Shown: positions 43,714 through 52,119, counted from the stretch's first letter. The stretch is DNA of 64,000 nt from Streptomyces avidinii (GCF_014650695.1 NZ_BMVL01000011.1:62001-126000), one strand, 5' to 3'. Program-made: numbers and translations. Notes: a model not told the origin generated them from the letters alone.

Positions 43714-44247
43714 TCACCGGACCGGCATGAGCTCCGGGTCCTCGCGGAGCTTGCCCAGCGCACGGGAGACCGCGCTCTTGACCGTGCCGACCGAGACACC
43801 CAGCAGCTCCGCGGTCTGCACCTCGCTCAGGTCCTCGTAGTACCGCAGGACGACCATGGCCCGCTGGCGGTCGGGCAACCGGGTCACCGCGCGCCACATC
43901 GCGTCGCGCAGCGCCTGTGCCTCGGCGGGGTCGGAGGTCGGGGCCGCCTCGGTCTCCGGAAGCTCGTCGCAGACGAACTCGTCGACCTTGCGCTTGCGCC
44001 ACTGGGAGGTACGGGTGTTCACCAGGGTCCGCCGGACGTAGCCGTCCAGGGCGCGGTGGTCCTCGATCCGGTCCCAGGCCACATATGTCTTCGCGAGGGC
44101 TGTCTGGAGCAGGTCCTCCGCATCGCACGGGTTGGCGGTGAGGGAGCGCGCAGTGCGCATCAGGACCGTGCCGCGGGTCCGGACGTACGCCGAGAACGAC
44201 GGGTACGGCGTCGGATTCGAGGCGAGCGTGCACACAGGCGTGGTCAT
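43714..44247 (-). CDS. ECF sigma factor, SigE-like group
   Basis: A 177-residue sigma factor with only regions 2 and 4. Region 2: FSAYVRTRGTVLMRTARSL, CDAEDLLQTALAKTYVAWDR and the -10 helix ALDGYVRRTLVNTRTSQWRKRK. Region 4: LPDRQRAMVVLRYYEDLSEVQ, LGVSVGTVKSAVSRALGKLRE. It belongs to the actinobacterial SigE-family group (ECF41/42-unrelated, about 170 residues). No anti-sigma gene follows; the terminal gene arrangement is monocistronic and ends at the parS pair. Confidence 0.92.
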   Translation of the reverse strand: MTTPVCTLASNPTPYPSFSAYVRTRGTVLMRTARSLTANPCDAEDLLQTALAKTYVAWDRIEDHRALDGYVRRTLVNTRTSQWRKRKVDEFVCDELPETEAAPTSDPAEAQALRDAMWRAVTRLPDRQRAMVVLRYYEDLSEVQTAELLGVSVGTVKSAVSRALGKLREDPELMPVR

Positions 44248-44332
44248 GTCTCCACGCTAGGAGTGCCCACCCGCCATGGGATCGGCCGCAGGTGCCGATG
44301 GTGGATCCACCTCAGGTTGTAGGCGTAGGGCC

Positions 44333-44363
44333 GTCCCCACCCCCTGAAGGTGGAGGGGATGGG
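44333..44363 (-). terminator. Imperfect hairpin after igr-like operon
   Basis: CCCCACCCCCT and AGGGGATGGGG pair with one mismatch, 20 bases past the thiolase-fold gene. Confidence 0.45.
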
Positions 44364-44382
44364 GGGCCACAGGTCGTGGATC

Positions 44383-45549
44383 TCAGCCGTCGGCGCCGAG
44401 GATCAGCCCGGAGGTCGGGACCCCGGTGCCGGCCGTGACGAGTGCGTGCGCCGCCCCCGCCACCTGGTTGACGGAGGTGCCGCGGAGCTGGCGGACGGCC
44501 TCGGCAATGCCGTTCATGCCGTGCAGGTACGCCTCTCCGAGCTGGCCCCCGTGCGTGTTGAGCGGCAGGGCGTCGGCGGCCACGAAATCCGCGGCCTCGC
44601 CCGGCGCGCAGAAGCCGAACTCCTCCAGCTGCATCAGTACGAAGGGAGTGAAGTGGTCGTAGAGGATGCCGACGTCGATGTCCGACGGCCGCAGCCCGCT
44701 GGTCCGCCACAGCTGGCGGGCGACGACGTCCATCTCCGGCAGCCCGGTGAGGTCGTCGCGGTAGAAGGAGGTCATGCCCTCCTGACGTCGCCCGGCACCC
44801 TGTGCGGCCGCGGTGATCACGGCCGGCGCGTGCCGCAGGTCCCGGGCGCGCTCGGTCGTGGTGACGACGACTGCCTGGCCGCCGTCGGTCTCCTGGCAGC
44901 AGTCCAGCAGCCGCAGCGGTTCGACGATCCAGCGCGAGGCGGCGTGGTCGGCGAGGGTGATGGGCTTGCCGTGGAAGTAGGCGGCGGGGTTGTTGGCGGC
45001 GTGCCGCCGGTCGGTGACGGCGACGTGCCCGAAGGCCTCCGGGGTCAGGTGGTAGGTGTGCAGGTAGCACTGTGCGGTCATGGCCACCCAGGAGGCGGGG
45101 GTCAGCAGCCCCCAGGGCAGCGACCAGCCGAGGGCCGCCCCCTCCGCGGAAGGCTCCCGCTGCTGGACCCCGGACCCGAAGCGGCGCCCGGAGCGCTCGT
45201 TGAAGGCGCGGTAGCAGACCACCACCTCCGCGACCCCGGTTGCGACGGCAAGGGCGGCCTGCTGGACGGTGGCGCAGGCCGCGCCGCCGCCGTAGTGGAT
45301 GCGGGAGAAGAAGGACAGGTCTCCGATGCCCGCCGCCTGGGCGACGGTGATCTCGGGGCTGGTGTCCATCGTGAAGGTGACCATGCCGTCGACGTCGGCG
45401 GGGGTGAGCCCGGCGTCGTCGAGGGCGGCATGTACGGCCTCGACGGCGAGCTTGAGTTCGCTGCGTCCGGAGTCCTTGGAGAACTCGGTCGCTCCGATGC
45501 CGGCGATGGCGGCGCGGCCGCCGAGCTCGTCGCGGGTGCGGACACTCAT
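44383..45549 (-). CDS. Lipid-transfer-protein/thiolase-fold aldolase (Ltp2-like)
   Basis: A 388-residue thiolase-fold protein: RAAIAGIGATEFSKDSGRSE, DDAGLTPADVDGMVTFTMD, YGGGAACATVQQAALAVA, then NTHGGQLGEAYLHGMNGIAE near the C-terminus. In mycobacteria Ltp2 performs a retro-aldol cleavage that releases propionyl-CoA from the steroid 17-hydroxy side-chain CoA ester, working in complex with the DUF35 part of ChsH2. The neighbours here are exactly those partners. Its ATG overlaps the stop of the MaoC gene (ATGA). Last gene of the operon. The steroid substrate is inferred from gene set; other branched acyl-CoAs remain possible. Confidence 0.85.
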   Translation of the reverse strand: MSVRTRDELGGRAAIAGIGATEFSKDSGRSELKLAVEAVHAALDDAGLTPADVDGMVTFTMDTSPEITVAQAAGIGDLSFFSRIHYGGGAACATVQQAALAVATGVAEVVVCYRAFNERSGRRFGSGVQQREPSAEGAALGWSLPWGLLTPASWVAMTAQCYLHTYHLTPEAFGHVAVTDRRHAANNPAAYFHGKPITLADHAASRWIVEPLRLLDCCQETDGGQAVVVTTTERARDLRHAPAVITAAAQGAGRRQEGMTSFYRDDLTGLPEMDVVARQLWRTSGLRPSDIDVGILYDHFTPFVLMQLEEFGFCAPGEAADFVAADALPLNTHGGQLGEAYLHGMNGIAEAVRQLRGTSVNQVAGAAHALVTAGTGVPTSGLILGADG

Positions 45550-45929
45550 GCCGGCACCTCCGCGGTAACCGATCCGGACACGTGGTGACCGATGCCGTTG
45601 GCGCCGACGACCCGGATCTCGACAGTGGTCCCGGACACGGCCGTGATGGTGCCCGTGAGGATCATCGTGTCGCCCGGATAGTTGGGGGCGCCGAGCCGGA
45701 TGGCCACCTTGCGCAGGACGGTGCGCGGCCCGAGCCGGTCGGTCACGTAGCGGCCGACCAGGCCGTTCGTGGTCAGGATGTTCATGAAGATGTCCGGGGA
45801 GCCCTTCTCCTGCGCGAGCGCCGCGTCATGGTGCACGTCCTGGTAGTCGCGGGAGGCGATCGCGCCCGCGACGATCAAGGTGCGGGTGACCGGAATCTCC
45901 AGTGGCGGCAGCGTGTCGCCGACGTTCAT
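45546..45929 (-). CDS. MaoC-like hydratase subunit (ChsH1-like)
   Basis: A 127-residue single hot-dog domain: VGDTLPPLEIPVTRTLIVAG, ASRDYQDVHHDAALAQEKG (hydratase motif with Asp and His at about residues 29 and 34) and SPDIFMNILTTNGLVGRYV. In the mycobacterial pair ChsH1-ChsH2 this small subunit supplies the catalytic residues and the larger one lacks them. It is coupled by ATGA overlaps to both neighbours. Confidence 0.87.
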   Translation of the reverse strand: MNVGDTLPPLEIPVTRTLIVAGAIASRDYQDVHHDAALAQEKGSPDIFMNILTTNGLVGRYVTDRLGPRTVLRKVAIRLGAPNYPGDTMILTGTITAVSGTTVEIRVVGANGIGHHVSGSVTAEVPA

Positions 45930-46984
45930 GCCTGCTCTCCCTCGGCTGTCGAAGCGGATGCGGGTGACCCGGCGATCGAGGCCCCCAGCTCGGCCAGCAG
46001 CTCGCTGCCGCAGCCCAGATAGGCGTCCAGTTGGCGGCCCCACAGGAAGTGGCGGTGGACGGGGTGGTCCAGGTCGGCGCCCATGCCACCGTGCAGGTGC
46101 TGGCCCGCGTGCACGACCCGCTTGCCCGCCTCCGAGGCCCACCAGGCGGCCGTCAGCGCGTGCACCTGTGCCGGAAGGCCCTGGTCGATGCGCCAGGCCG
46201 CTTCGTACGCGGTGACCCGGATCGCCTCGGTGTCCATGTACGCGTCGGCCGCGCGCAGCATGACCCCCTGGTTGGTGGAGAGCGGCCTGCCGAACTGCTC
46301 ACGGGTGGAGGTGTGTTCCACCGCCCGGGCGAGGGAGCCCGCGCAGACGCCCGCCTGGAGTCCGGCGAAGGCGGTGCGGGCGGCGGCGAGCGTGTCCTCG
46401 TACGCGCCGTCGCAGCCGAGGCGTTCGGCTGCGGCTCCGGTCAGGGCCAGCCGGCCCGCCGACCAGGGGGCGGTGGTCTCCACCGGGGAGGTCCGCACGC
46501 CGGGCGCGTCGGTCCGTACGAGCCACAGCGACCGGTCCGCGTCCGGGACGAGTACGTGCGTGGCATCGCGCAACCAGGGCACCACGGGGGCGATCCCGGT
46601 GAGCCGGCCGCCCTCGGCGGTGATCCGGCCGCGCGCCGGGAAGGCCCCGGTGGCCACCGCGTCGCCCGTGCCGAGGGCGGTCAGCAGACGGCCGCGCTGC
46701 TCGGGGCTGCCGTGCGCGGCCACGGGGAGGATCCCGTACACGCAGGTGGCGGCGTACGGGACCTGTGCCGTGGTGCGGCCCTGTTCCTCCAGCAGCAGGA
46801 CCAGCCCGAGCAGGCCGGTCTCCTCGACCGCAGCGATCAGTCCGGCCGCGGTGAGGGCCTTCCACAGTTCGGCGTCGCTGCCGGTGCCCGCTTCGGTGAG
46901 GCGTTCATGGGTGGCGAGATCGGAGAAGATCCGGGCGGCGAGACCGGCCGCGGTGGCCTGTTCCTCGGTGGGGTGGAAATCCAT
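45926..46984 (-). CDS. Acyl-CoA dehydrogenase subunit (FadE28/ChsE1-like)
   Basis: A 352-residue flavoprotein-type subunit: DFHPTEEQATAAGLAARIF at the start, STREQFGRPLSTNQGVMLRA (about residues 225-244) and AAWWASEAGKRVVHAGQHLHGGMG (about residues 280-303). It is shorter than ordinary acyl-CoA dehydrogenases and has a weak N-terminal region, as in ChsE1, which needs ChsE2 to form an alpha2-beta2 enzyme with composite active sites. The partner is the first gene of the operon. Overlaps both neighbours. Confidence 0.85.
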   Translation of the reverse strand: MDFHPTEEQATAAGLAARIFSDLATHERLTEAGTGSDAELWKALTAAGLIAAVEETGLLGLVLLLEEQGRTTAQVPYAATCVYGILPVAAHGSPEQRGRLLTALGTGDAVATGAFPARGRITAEGGRLTGIAPVVPWLRDATHVLVPDADRSLWLVRTDAPGVRTSPVETTAPWSAGRLALTGAAAERLGCDGAYEDTLAAARTAFAGLQAGVCAGSLARAVEHTSTREQFGRPLSTNQGVMLRAADAYMDTEAIRVTAYEAAWRIDQGLPAQVHALTAAWWASEAGKRVVHAGQHLHGGMGADLDHPVHRHFLWGRQLDAYLGCGSELLAELGASIAGSPASASTAEGEQA

Positions 46985-47946
46985 CAGCCTTCACTCCCGC
47001 GGAACACGGGGAGTTCGAGGCCGTCGTCGACGCGCAGGAACTCCAGCTGGACGGGGAGGCCGATGCGCACCTTGTCGTAGGGCACGCCGGTGATGTTGCT
47101 GATCATCCGGACTCCTTCGGCGAGCTCCACGAGTGCGACCGCGTAGGGCGGGTCGAAGGCCGGGAAGGGCGGGTGGTGCATGACGACGTAGCTGAACACC
47201 GTGCCGGCGCCGGAGGCCTCGACGGTGTCCCAGTCGGGGCTCGCGCAGGCATTGCAGCCGGGGAGCCACGGGAAGCGGAGGGTGGAGCAGGCGGTGCAGC
47301 GCTGGATCAGCAGCCTGTGTTCCCGCACCCCGTCCCAGAATCCCTGGTTGTCGCGGTTGATCACCGGGCGGGGGCGCTGCGCCGGTGGCCGCTTCACCGG
47401 CCGGGCGGCGGGCGCGTACTTGAGGATGCGGAAGCGGTGGGTACCGGCGAGCTCCCCGTCCGCCTGGACGTCCATGCGGGTGGTCACGAAGTGGCCGGTG
47501 CCCAGCTTGGTCGTCTTGCGGGGCGACACCGACTCGATGACGGCGTCAAAGGTGATCACGTCGCCGGGGCGCAGGGGATGGAGGTACTCCTGCTCGCAGT
47601 CGGTGGCGACCACGGAGGTGAAACCGGCGCCGTCGAGGAACCCGAGGAGCTCGTCGTAGGCGGAGGAGCGGGCCGCATGACCGGAGAGACCGCCCATCGT
47701 CCAGGCCTGGAGCATGGTGGGCGGGGCGATGGCGTCGGGCCCGGTGTACGCGGGGTTGGCGTCGCCCATCGCCTCGCACCAGTGGCGGATCATCGGCTCG
47801 TTGACGGCGTCCTTGCCCTGCCCGCCGGTGGCGGCCGGCTGCCCCTCGAAGGCCGCGAGCAGCGTGTGGAACCGGGCTGCCTCCTCGGCTTCGCGCCCGG
47901 CTGCCGTCCCGGTCGCATTCACCTTCACGTCCGCGTCCGCCGTCAT
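46984..47946 (-). CDS. MaoC-N plus DUF35 OB-fold protein (ChsH2-like)
   Basis: A 320-residue fusion. The N-terminal half is a MaoC-like hot-dog domain (NEPMIRHWCEAMGDANPAY, then ECEQEYLHPL-like DCEQEYLHPLRPGDVITFD). The C-terminal half is DUF35: a zinc ribbon IQRCTACSTLRFPWLPGCNAC (about residues 218-238) followed by an OB fold GAGTVFSYVVMHHPPF. This fusion is the layout of mycobacterial ChsH2, whose hot-dog half pairs with ChsH1 and whose DUF35 half binds Ltp2. Coupled on both sides by overlaps. Confidence 0.87.
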   Translation of the reverse strand: MTADADVKVNATGTAAGREAEEAARFHTLLAAFEGQPAATGGQGKDAVNEPMIRHWCEAMGDANPAYTGPDAIAPPTMLQAWTMGGLSGHAARSSAYDELLGFLDGAGFTSVVATDCEQEYLHPLRPGDVITFDAVIESVSPRKTTKLGTGHFVTTRMDVQADGELAGTHRFRILKYAPAARPVKRPPAQRPRPVINRDNQGFWDGVREHRLLIQRCTACSTLRFPWLPGCNACASPDWDTVEASGAGTVFSYVVMHHPPFPAFDPPYAVALVELAEGVRMISNITGVPYDKVRIGLPVQLEFLRVDDGLELPVFRGSEG

Positions 47947-49094
47947 CGCTTCCGTCCCTTCATACCGAGCCGCATCATGGCGACGATCTCCCGCTGGACC
48001 TCGCTGACCCCGCCGCCGAACGTGTTGATCTGGGCGGCCCGGTTCATCCGCTCCAGCTCGCCGCCCGCAAAGGCCGCGGGGCCGCGGATCAGGGCCTCCT
48101 CGCCCACCACCTCCTGGCACATCCGGTACACCTCGACGGTGGACTCGGTGCCGAGGAACTTCACCCCGCTGGCATCCCCCGGGGCCAGGGCGCCGCTGCC
48201 CACGTCCTGGACGAGGCGCCAGTTGAGAAGGCGTACGGCGGCCAGTCGCGCATGCGCCTCGGCGAGCCGGGACTGCACCCAGGGAAGGTCTGCGGGCCGG
48301 TCTCCGGTGACCGGGTCGGGGGTGCGGGCGTGGTCGAGCGCGTACGCGTAGAAGTCCTCGGCCTGCATGCCGATGGCGGCGAGGGCCACACGCTCGTGGT
48401 TGAGCTGGTTGGTGATCAGGCCCCAGCCCCCGTGCTCGGGGCCGACGAGGTGGCCGGCGGGCACGCGGACCCAGTCGTAATAGGTCGCGGTGGTCGTGAG
48501 CCCGCCGACGGTATTGATGGGGGTCCAGGAGAAGCCCGGGCTGTCGGTGGGCACCAGGACGATGGAGATGCCCTTGTGCTTCGGGGCCTGCGGGTCGGTT
48601 CGGCAGGCGAGCCAGATCCAGTCCGCGTTCTGGGCGTTGGAAGTGAAGATCTTCTGCCCGTCGATCAGCCAGTCGGCTCCGTCGCGGACCGCACGGGTGC
48701 GCAGGGCGGCGAGGTCGGTGCCCGCCTCCGGTTCGGAGTAGCCGATGGCGAAGACGATCTCGCCCGCGAGGATCCGGGGCAGGAAGTAGTCCTTCTGCTC
48801 CTCGGTTCCGTACTTCATCAGGGTGGGGCCGACGGTGTTGAGCGTGACCATGGAGACGGGGGCGCCGGCTCGGTAGGCCTCGTCGAAGAAGACGAACTGC
48901 TCATCGGCACCTCGGCCCTGGCCGCCGTATTCGACGGGCCAACCGAGGCCGAGCAGTCCGTCGGAGCCGATGCGGCGCAGCAGTTCGCGCTGACGGGCCG
49001 GATCCTCGGGTGCGCCGTCCGGCAGCAGATCCTCGAAGTACGCACGCAGTTCGGCGCGGAGCCGCAACTGGCCTTCGGTCGGGGCGAGGTGCAC
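47943..49094 (-). CDS. Acyl-CoA dehydrogenase subunit (FadE29/ChsE2-like)
   Basis: A 383-residue acyl-CoA dehydrogenase: GLGWPVEYGGQGRGADEQFV, FAIGYSEPEAGTDLAALRTR (about residues 116-135, FAD/substrate loop), DWLIDGQKIFTSNAQNADWI, NQLNHERVALAAIG and a C-terminal QINTFGGGVSEVQREIVAMM. The GTG start has GGGAGG eight bases upstream. First gene of a five-gene operon with every junction overlapping. In the mycobacterial heteromer the FadE29 chain is thought to carry the catalytic base. A 15-bp palindrome lies in the leader. Confidence 0.88.
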   Translation of the reverse strand: MHLAPTEGQLRLRAELRAYFEDLLPDGAPEDPARQRELLRRIGSDGLLGLGWPVEYGGQGRGADEQFVFFDEAYRAGAPVSMVTLNTVGPTLMKYGTEEQKDYFLPRILAGEIVFAIGYSEPEAGTDLAALRTRAVRDGADWLIDGQKIFTSNAQNADWIWLACRTDPQAPKHKGISIVLVPTDSPGFSWTPINTVGGLTTTATYYDWVRVPAGHLVGPEHGGWGLITNQLNHERVALAAIGMQAEDFYAYALDHARTPDPVTGDRPADLPWVQSRLAEAHARLAAVRLLNWRLVQDVGSGALAPGDASGVKFLGTESTVEVYRMCQEVVGEEALIRGPAAFAGGELERMNRAAQINTFGGGVSEVQREIVAMMRLGMKGRKR

Positions 49095-49130
49095 GGCGCA
49101 GGCCTCCCGGCATCACAACATCAAGGGGAC

Positions 49131-49145
49131 CTGACTGTCCGTCAG
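49131..49145 (-). promoter_or_regulatory. Candidate TetR-type operator of the igr-like operon
   Basis: CTGAC-TGTCC-GTCAG is an inverted repeat 36 bases upstream of the first gene. The form resembles operators of acyl-CoA-responsive TetR repressors; no known KstR box was found. Confidence 0.4.
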
Positions 49146-49181
49146 ATCCACCTGTGGTGTCAAGGTCGGGGCTACATGCGC

Positions 49182-49233
49182 GAGGGCGCCTGCGCTACCG
49201 GACCCCAGCCGGTCCGGTCGCACAGACGCCCTC
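49182..49233 (-). terminator. Long imperfect hairpin terminator
   Basis: GAGGGCG...CCGGACC and GGTCCGG...CGCCCTC form a stem of about 20 pairs with internal mismatches, 26 bases past the small secreted gene. Confidence 0.7.
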
Positions 49234-49259
49234 AAGAATCGGAGCGGCTCAGGCCGCTT

Positions 49260-49571
49260 CTACCACCAGGGGTGGAAGTTGACCGCGACGGTCGAGTTGG
49301 ACTGGTCGATCGCGGTGAGGGCCGAGCCGTTCACCTGCGCAGTGCTGTTCTGGTTGGACGCGCCGGAACCGGTGGCCACCTGCTGCGACGTGGACGAGTT
49401 GCCGTTGTTGTTGCCGCCCACGCCACTGCCGATGATGCTGGCGACGCTCGCATTCGATCCGTCGTTCGCGAAGGAGCCGTTGTCGGCCGAGGCCACCCCG
49501 CCGCAGAGCGCGACGGCGAGGGGGAGAGCGGCGACAGCGGCGATGACGCGGGCGGTACGGATGCTTGCCAT
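49260..49571 (-). CDS. Small secreted Asn/Ser/Gly-rich protein
   Basis: A 103-residue precursor with GGAGGA seven bases ahead of the ATG. A signal peptide RTARVIAAVAALPLAVALCGG-type start ends at VASA. The mature part of about 70 residues holds NNNGNSSTSQQVATGSGASN and QNSTAQVNGSALTAIDQSNS, with alternating polar residues and spaced Gln/Asn, and ends in HPWW. The spacing recalls curlin-type amyloid repeats, without enough copies to be certain. It is neither a chaplin (no chaplin domain) nor a rodlin that I recognise. A surface role is plausible. Confidence 0.72.
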   Translation of the reverse strand: MASIRTARVIAAVAALPLAVALCGGVASADNGSFANDGSNASVASIIGSGVGGNNNGNSSTSQQVATGSGASNQNSTAQVNGSALTAIDQSNSTVAVNFHPWW

Positions 49572-50084
49572 GTCTTTATCCTCCAGAAAACCGAAGTGGG
49601 ACTTGCTCCGAGGCAGTTGGCCGACCGCCTCGGTCGTTCCGTGGTGACGACGTCGCGAGACCAGAGTTGCCCACCGAATCCCCGGCGAACCACCCCGGAA
49701 TCCCCGATTCCCCCGCAAGTATGACCAACATCGGATAAACCTCATTCACGCCCCTTCAGCCCAGATCAGCACTCTGGAAACGGCTGAACCCCGCGCCACA
49801 GAAGGAATGAAGCGTTCCGCCAGAACGCCGTGTCCCGGACATGCCGAGAAGGGCCGCGCCGTCCGGGAACCCCACCGTCTCCCGGGCCTGCGGCCCTGCA
49901 ATACCAAGCTTCACGCCCCCTGCGCGCCCCGGCGCAAGCCGGGGTGGTCCATCCGTGCCCCGCTCCGGGGCACCACGCGGCGCGATCCACGGCCACGACC
50001 GACCGGGCTCCAGCGCCTGCCTCTTCTTCTGGCCCTGCTTGTGCTCTTGCTCCTGCCCGGCGGCGGCGCGTACGCCCGCGTACC
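49572..50084. other. Long intergenic region, no gene supported
   Basis: Open frames exist on both strands but lack codon bias. The left 150 bases hold the promoter of the small secreted gene. Confidence 0.4.
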
Positions 50085-50142
50085 GGACCGTGCGACTACG
50101 ACAACGACTACGACTGCGACTGCGACTGCGACTGCGACTGCG
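50085..50142. repeat. Hexamer-type tandem repeat
   Basis: GACTACGACAACGACTACGA is followed by five copies of CTGCGA. It lies just downstream of the DUF6344-type gene stop. Confidence 0.8.
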
Positions 50143-50163
50143 GTGAAGAAAGGGGATACGGAG

Positions 50164-50595
50164 CTACGCGGCCAGCCGGAGCGCTTCCCGGACGGCGCCG
50201 GCGGTCGCTGCGGCGGGGACATCGACGGTTGCGGCGGCGGCTGCGGCTGCAGCAGGGGAAGTGACCGGCGTCAGCGTGCGGGCCGCGCTTTCCGATGCGG
50301 CGCCCATGGCCGCGGCAGTGGTGGAGCGGCGGACAGAGGGGGTCTTACCGTGCGCCTCGGCGCGGATCCGCTGCTTGATGGTCGGCGGCAGCGAACCGCC
50401 CCGCATCATCGCCCGCCACGTCCGCCGGGCCACGACGGCCGGCCGACGCACGGCGGTGGGCGCGGAGTCCCCGGCGGCGGGAGCCGAGGCAGAGGCCGGG
50501 GCGGCCTTCCCGGCGAGACCGAAGCAGGAGAGGAGAGCCACGAGGGCGGCGAGGACGGAGGTCCAGATCGACGTGAGGACGCTGCGGTGAGCCAT
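50164..50595 (-). CDS. Small Ala-rich secreted or anchored protein (DUF6344-like)
   Basis: A 143-residue protein from the ATG at 50595. An N-terminal helix VLTSIWTSVLAALVALLSCFGLAG is a signal or anchor. A conserved-looking block RRTWRAMMRGGSLPPTIKQR, IRAEAHGKTPSVRR follows (about residues 58-90), then a run of Ala (about residues 113-130). I recall this pattern as a streptomycete DUF; role unknown. The upstream region includes GAGGTGCC near the start. Confidence 0.65.
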   Translation of the reverse strand: MAHRSVLTSIWTSVLAALVALLSCFGLAGKAAPASASAPAAGDSAPTAVRRPAVVARRTWRAMMRGGSLPPTIKQRIRAEAHGKTPSVRRSTTAAAMGAASESAARTLTPVTSPAAAAAAAATVDVPAAATAGAVREALRLAA

Positions 50596-50764
50596 GACGA
50601 GGTGCCTCGATTCGTGATGTTCCGACGGACGGATCTGAATACATTCGTCATGATGTGGCCGCAACCGCACAGCCCCCATCGTCCGCGCCGATCTTCCGAC
50701 AAACACCACCCGGACGGGTCAAGGCCACCGATGGCGGGTCCGACAGGACCCCGGAGAAACACGG

Positions 50765-50794
50765 AAGGGGCGCCCCGGAATCGGGGCGCCCCTT
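50765..50794 (-). terminator. tRNA-Ser(TGA) terminator
   Basis: AAGGGGCGCCCCG pairs perfectly with CGGGGCGCCCCTT around GAAT. Confidence 0.85.
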
Positions 50795-50818
50795 GCGCTC
50801 AGCACGTGTACTGAGGTG

Positions 50819-50908
50819 TGGCGGTGGGTGTGGGATTTGAACCCACGGTGACATCGCTGCCACGACGGTTTTCAAGACCGTTCCCTTAGGCCGCTCGGGC
50901 AACCCACC
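50819..50908 (-). tRNA. tRNA-Ser(TGA)
   Basis: A 90-nt cloverleaf with arms GGTGGGT/ACCCACC, anticodon loop CTTGAAA (anticodon TGA), a long variable arm, T-loop TTCAAATC, discriminator G and an encoded CCA. Confidence 0.95.
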
Positions 50909-50959
50909 TGGCCGGTACAGAGTACCGGCCAGGTGAGGGTGGCGGGGGCGACTGCGGGG

Positions 50960-51907
50960 TCAGGAGGCCTGGGCCTTGTCGTAGGCCGCCTTCGCCTCGT
51001 TGCCGAAGTACGGGCCGTACATCCGGTTCGGCAGGAAGGTGTAACCGAAACTGTTCACCGAGACCTGGGTGCCCAGGCCCGTGGCCTCATTGAAGTCCTG
51101 GAACCAGGGGCCCCCGCTGGAGCCGCCGGTCATGTTGCAGGCCAGGCTGTGGTCCTTGGTCAGCAGGAAGTCCTTGCCGCTGTTGCCGCTGCAGTAGACG
51201 AGCTTGGTGCCGTCGTACGGGGCCGCAGCCGGGAAGCCGAAGGAGTACATCTTCTTGTTGTAGCCGCCGTTGAAGAGGATCCCCTGGGCGCCGACGGTCT
51301 GACTCAGGGTCTTTCCGTTCAGCGGGGCGACGACGGCGAGGCCGACGTCCATGTTCATGTCCTCGCTCGCGGCCCACTGGTCGGTGGCGAAGGTCTTGGT
51401 GGCCGACCACTGCCCGTAGGGCGCGGAGCCGTTGTTGTAGGCGGGGACGAAGACCCAGTTCGTGTGCCAGGCCCCCTGGTACTTCACGCAGTGACCAGCC
51501 GTGATGACCGTGCTGCCGTTGGCGCTGGTGATCGAGTCTCCGGAGCAGGAGGCGGTCCGGTCGCCCATCGTGAAGAAGACCCGGCCCGAGGTCTTCACCA
51601 CGGCGCCAGCGCCCGTCCAGGCACCGCCCGCCTGCGGGAACGCCGTGGGGGAGGCGGCAGCCGTCGGGGCGATGGCCGTGGGGGTGGCCGCCGTGGCGAC
51701 CGGGGTACGTGCCCTGCCGGGAGCCGCCGTCACGTCGAGCGGAGTGGCGCTGCGCATCCGCTCCGCTGTCCAGAAGCCCTGGGTGTGCTGTTGCCGGAAG
51801 GACGCGGGGGCATCCGCGGCGAGCGAGGGGGTGGCCGCCGTCAGGGCGCCCGCGACCAGGGCGCTCGCCGCGAGCAGGACGGACAAGGCCGTGCGATGAC
51901 GATTCAC
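50960..51907 (-). CDS. Secreted trypsin-like serine protease
   Basis: A 315-residue precursor from a GTG with AAGGAG seven bases upstream; an ATG four bases upstream is out of frame. A signal peptide (ALSVLLAASALVAGALTAAT) and a propeptide-like Ala/Thr stretch precede the chymotrypsin-fold domain. The catalytic triad is visible: His in VITAGHCV (about residue 140), Asp in DMNMDVGLAVV (about residue 185) and Ser in NMTGGSSGGPWF (about residue 262). The paired Cys SCSGD and GHC, and YCSGN and ACNM, suggest two disulfides. Acts outside the cell. It could be a target of inhibitors such as the one at 37418. Confidence 0.92.
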   Translation of the reverse strand: MNRHRTALSVLLAASALVAGALTAATPSLAADAPASFRQQHTQGFWTAERMRSATPLDVTAAPGRARTPVATAATPTAIAPTAAASPTAFPQAGGAWTGAGAVVKTSGRVFFTMGDRTASCSGDSITSANGSTVITAGHCVKYQGAWHTNWVFVPAYNNGSAPYGQWSATKTFATDQWAASEDMNMDVGLAVVAPLNGKTLSQTVGAQGILFNGGYNKKMYSFGFPAAAPYDGTKLVYCSGNSGKDFLLTKDHSLACNMTGGSSGGPWFQDFNEATGLGTQVSVNSFGYTFLPNRMYGPYFGNEAKAAYDKAQAS

Positions 51908-52119
51908 GCATGACTCCTTCTGCCGTGCCCGGGCCGGGTGACGACACCGGGCAGGGTGGGGGTGAAGAGCGGTCGGTGCGGATCGGCTGTGCGCGGTGCG
52001 TCGTGCGTGGTGCGGATTTCCGGGGGCAGAGTGGCACGGGAGGGTCGCAATGTCAGCGGGCAGTCGGAACGTTCGGTCGGTTCCGGCCAGGAAATGGCCA
52101 ACTCCCCGCCGTTGCACCG

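Noticed and set aside
50085..50142. CRISPR-like or coding repeat
   Set aside because: The units are contiguous 6-mers without spacers, and frames through them give only simple Asp/Cys or Ala/Val runs.
49807..50814. 335-codon plus-strand gene
   Set aside because: Composition is Arg/Pro/Gly shadow type and it is antisense to the small exported protein gene at 50164-50595.
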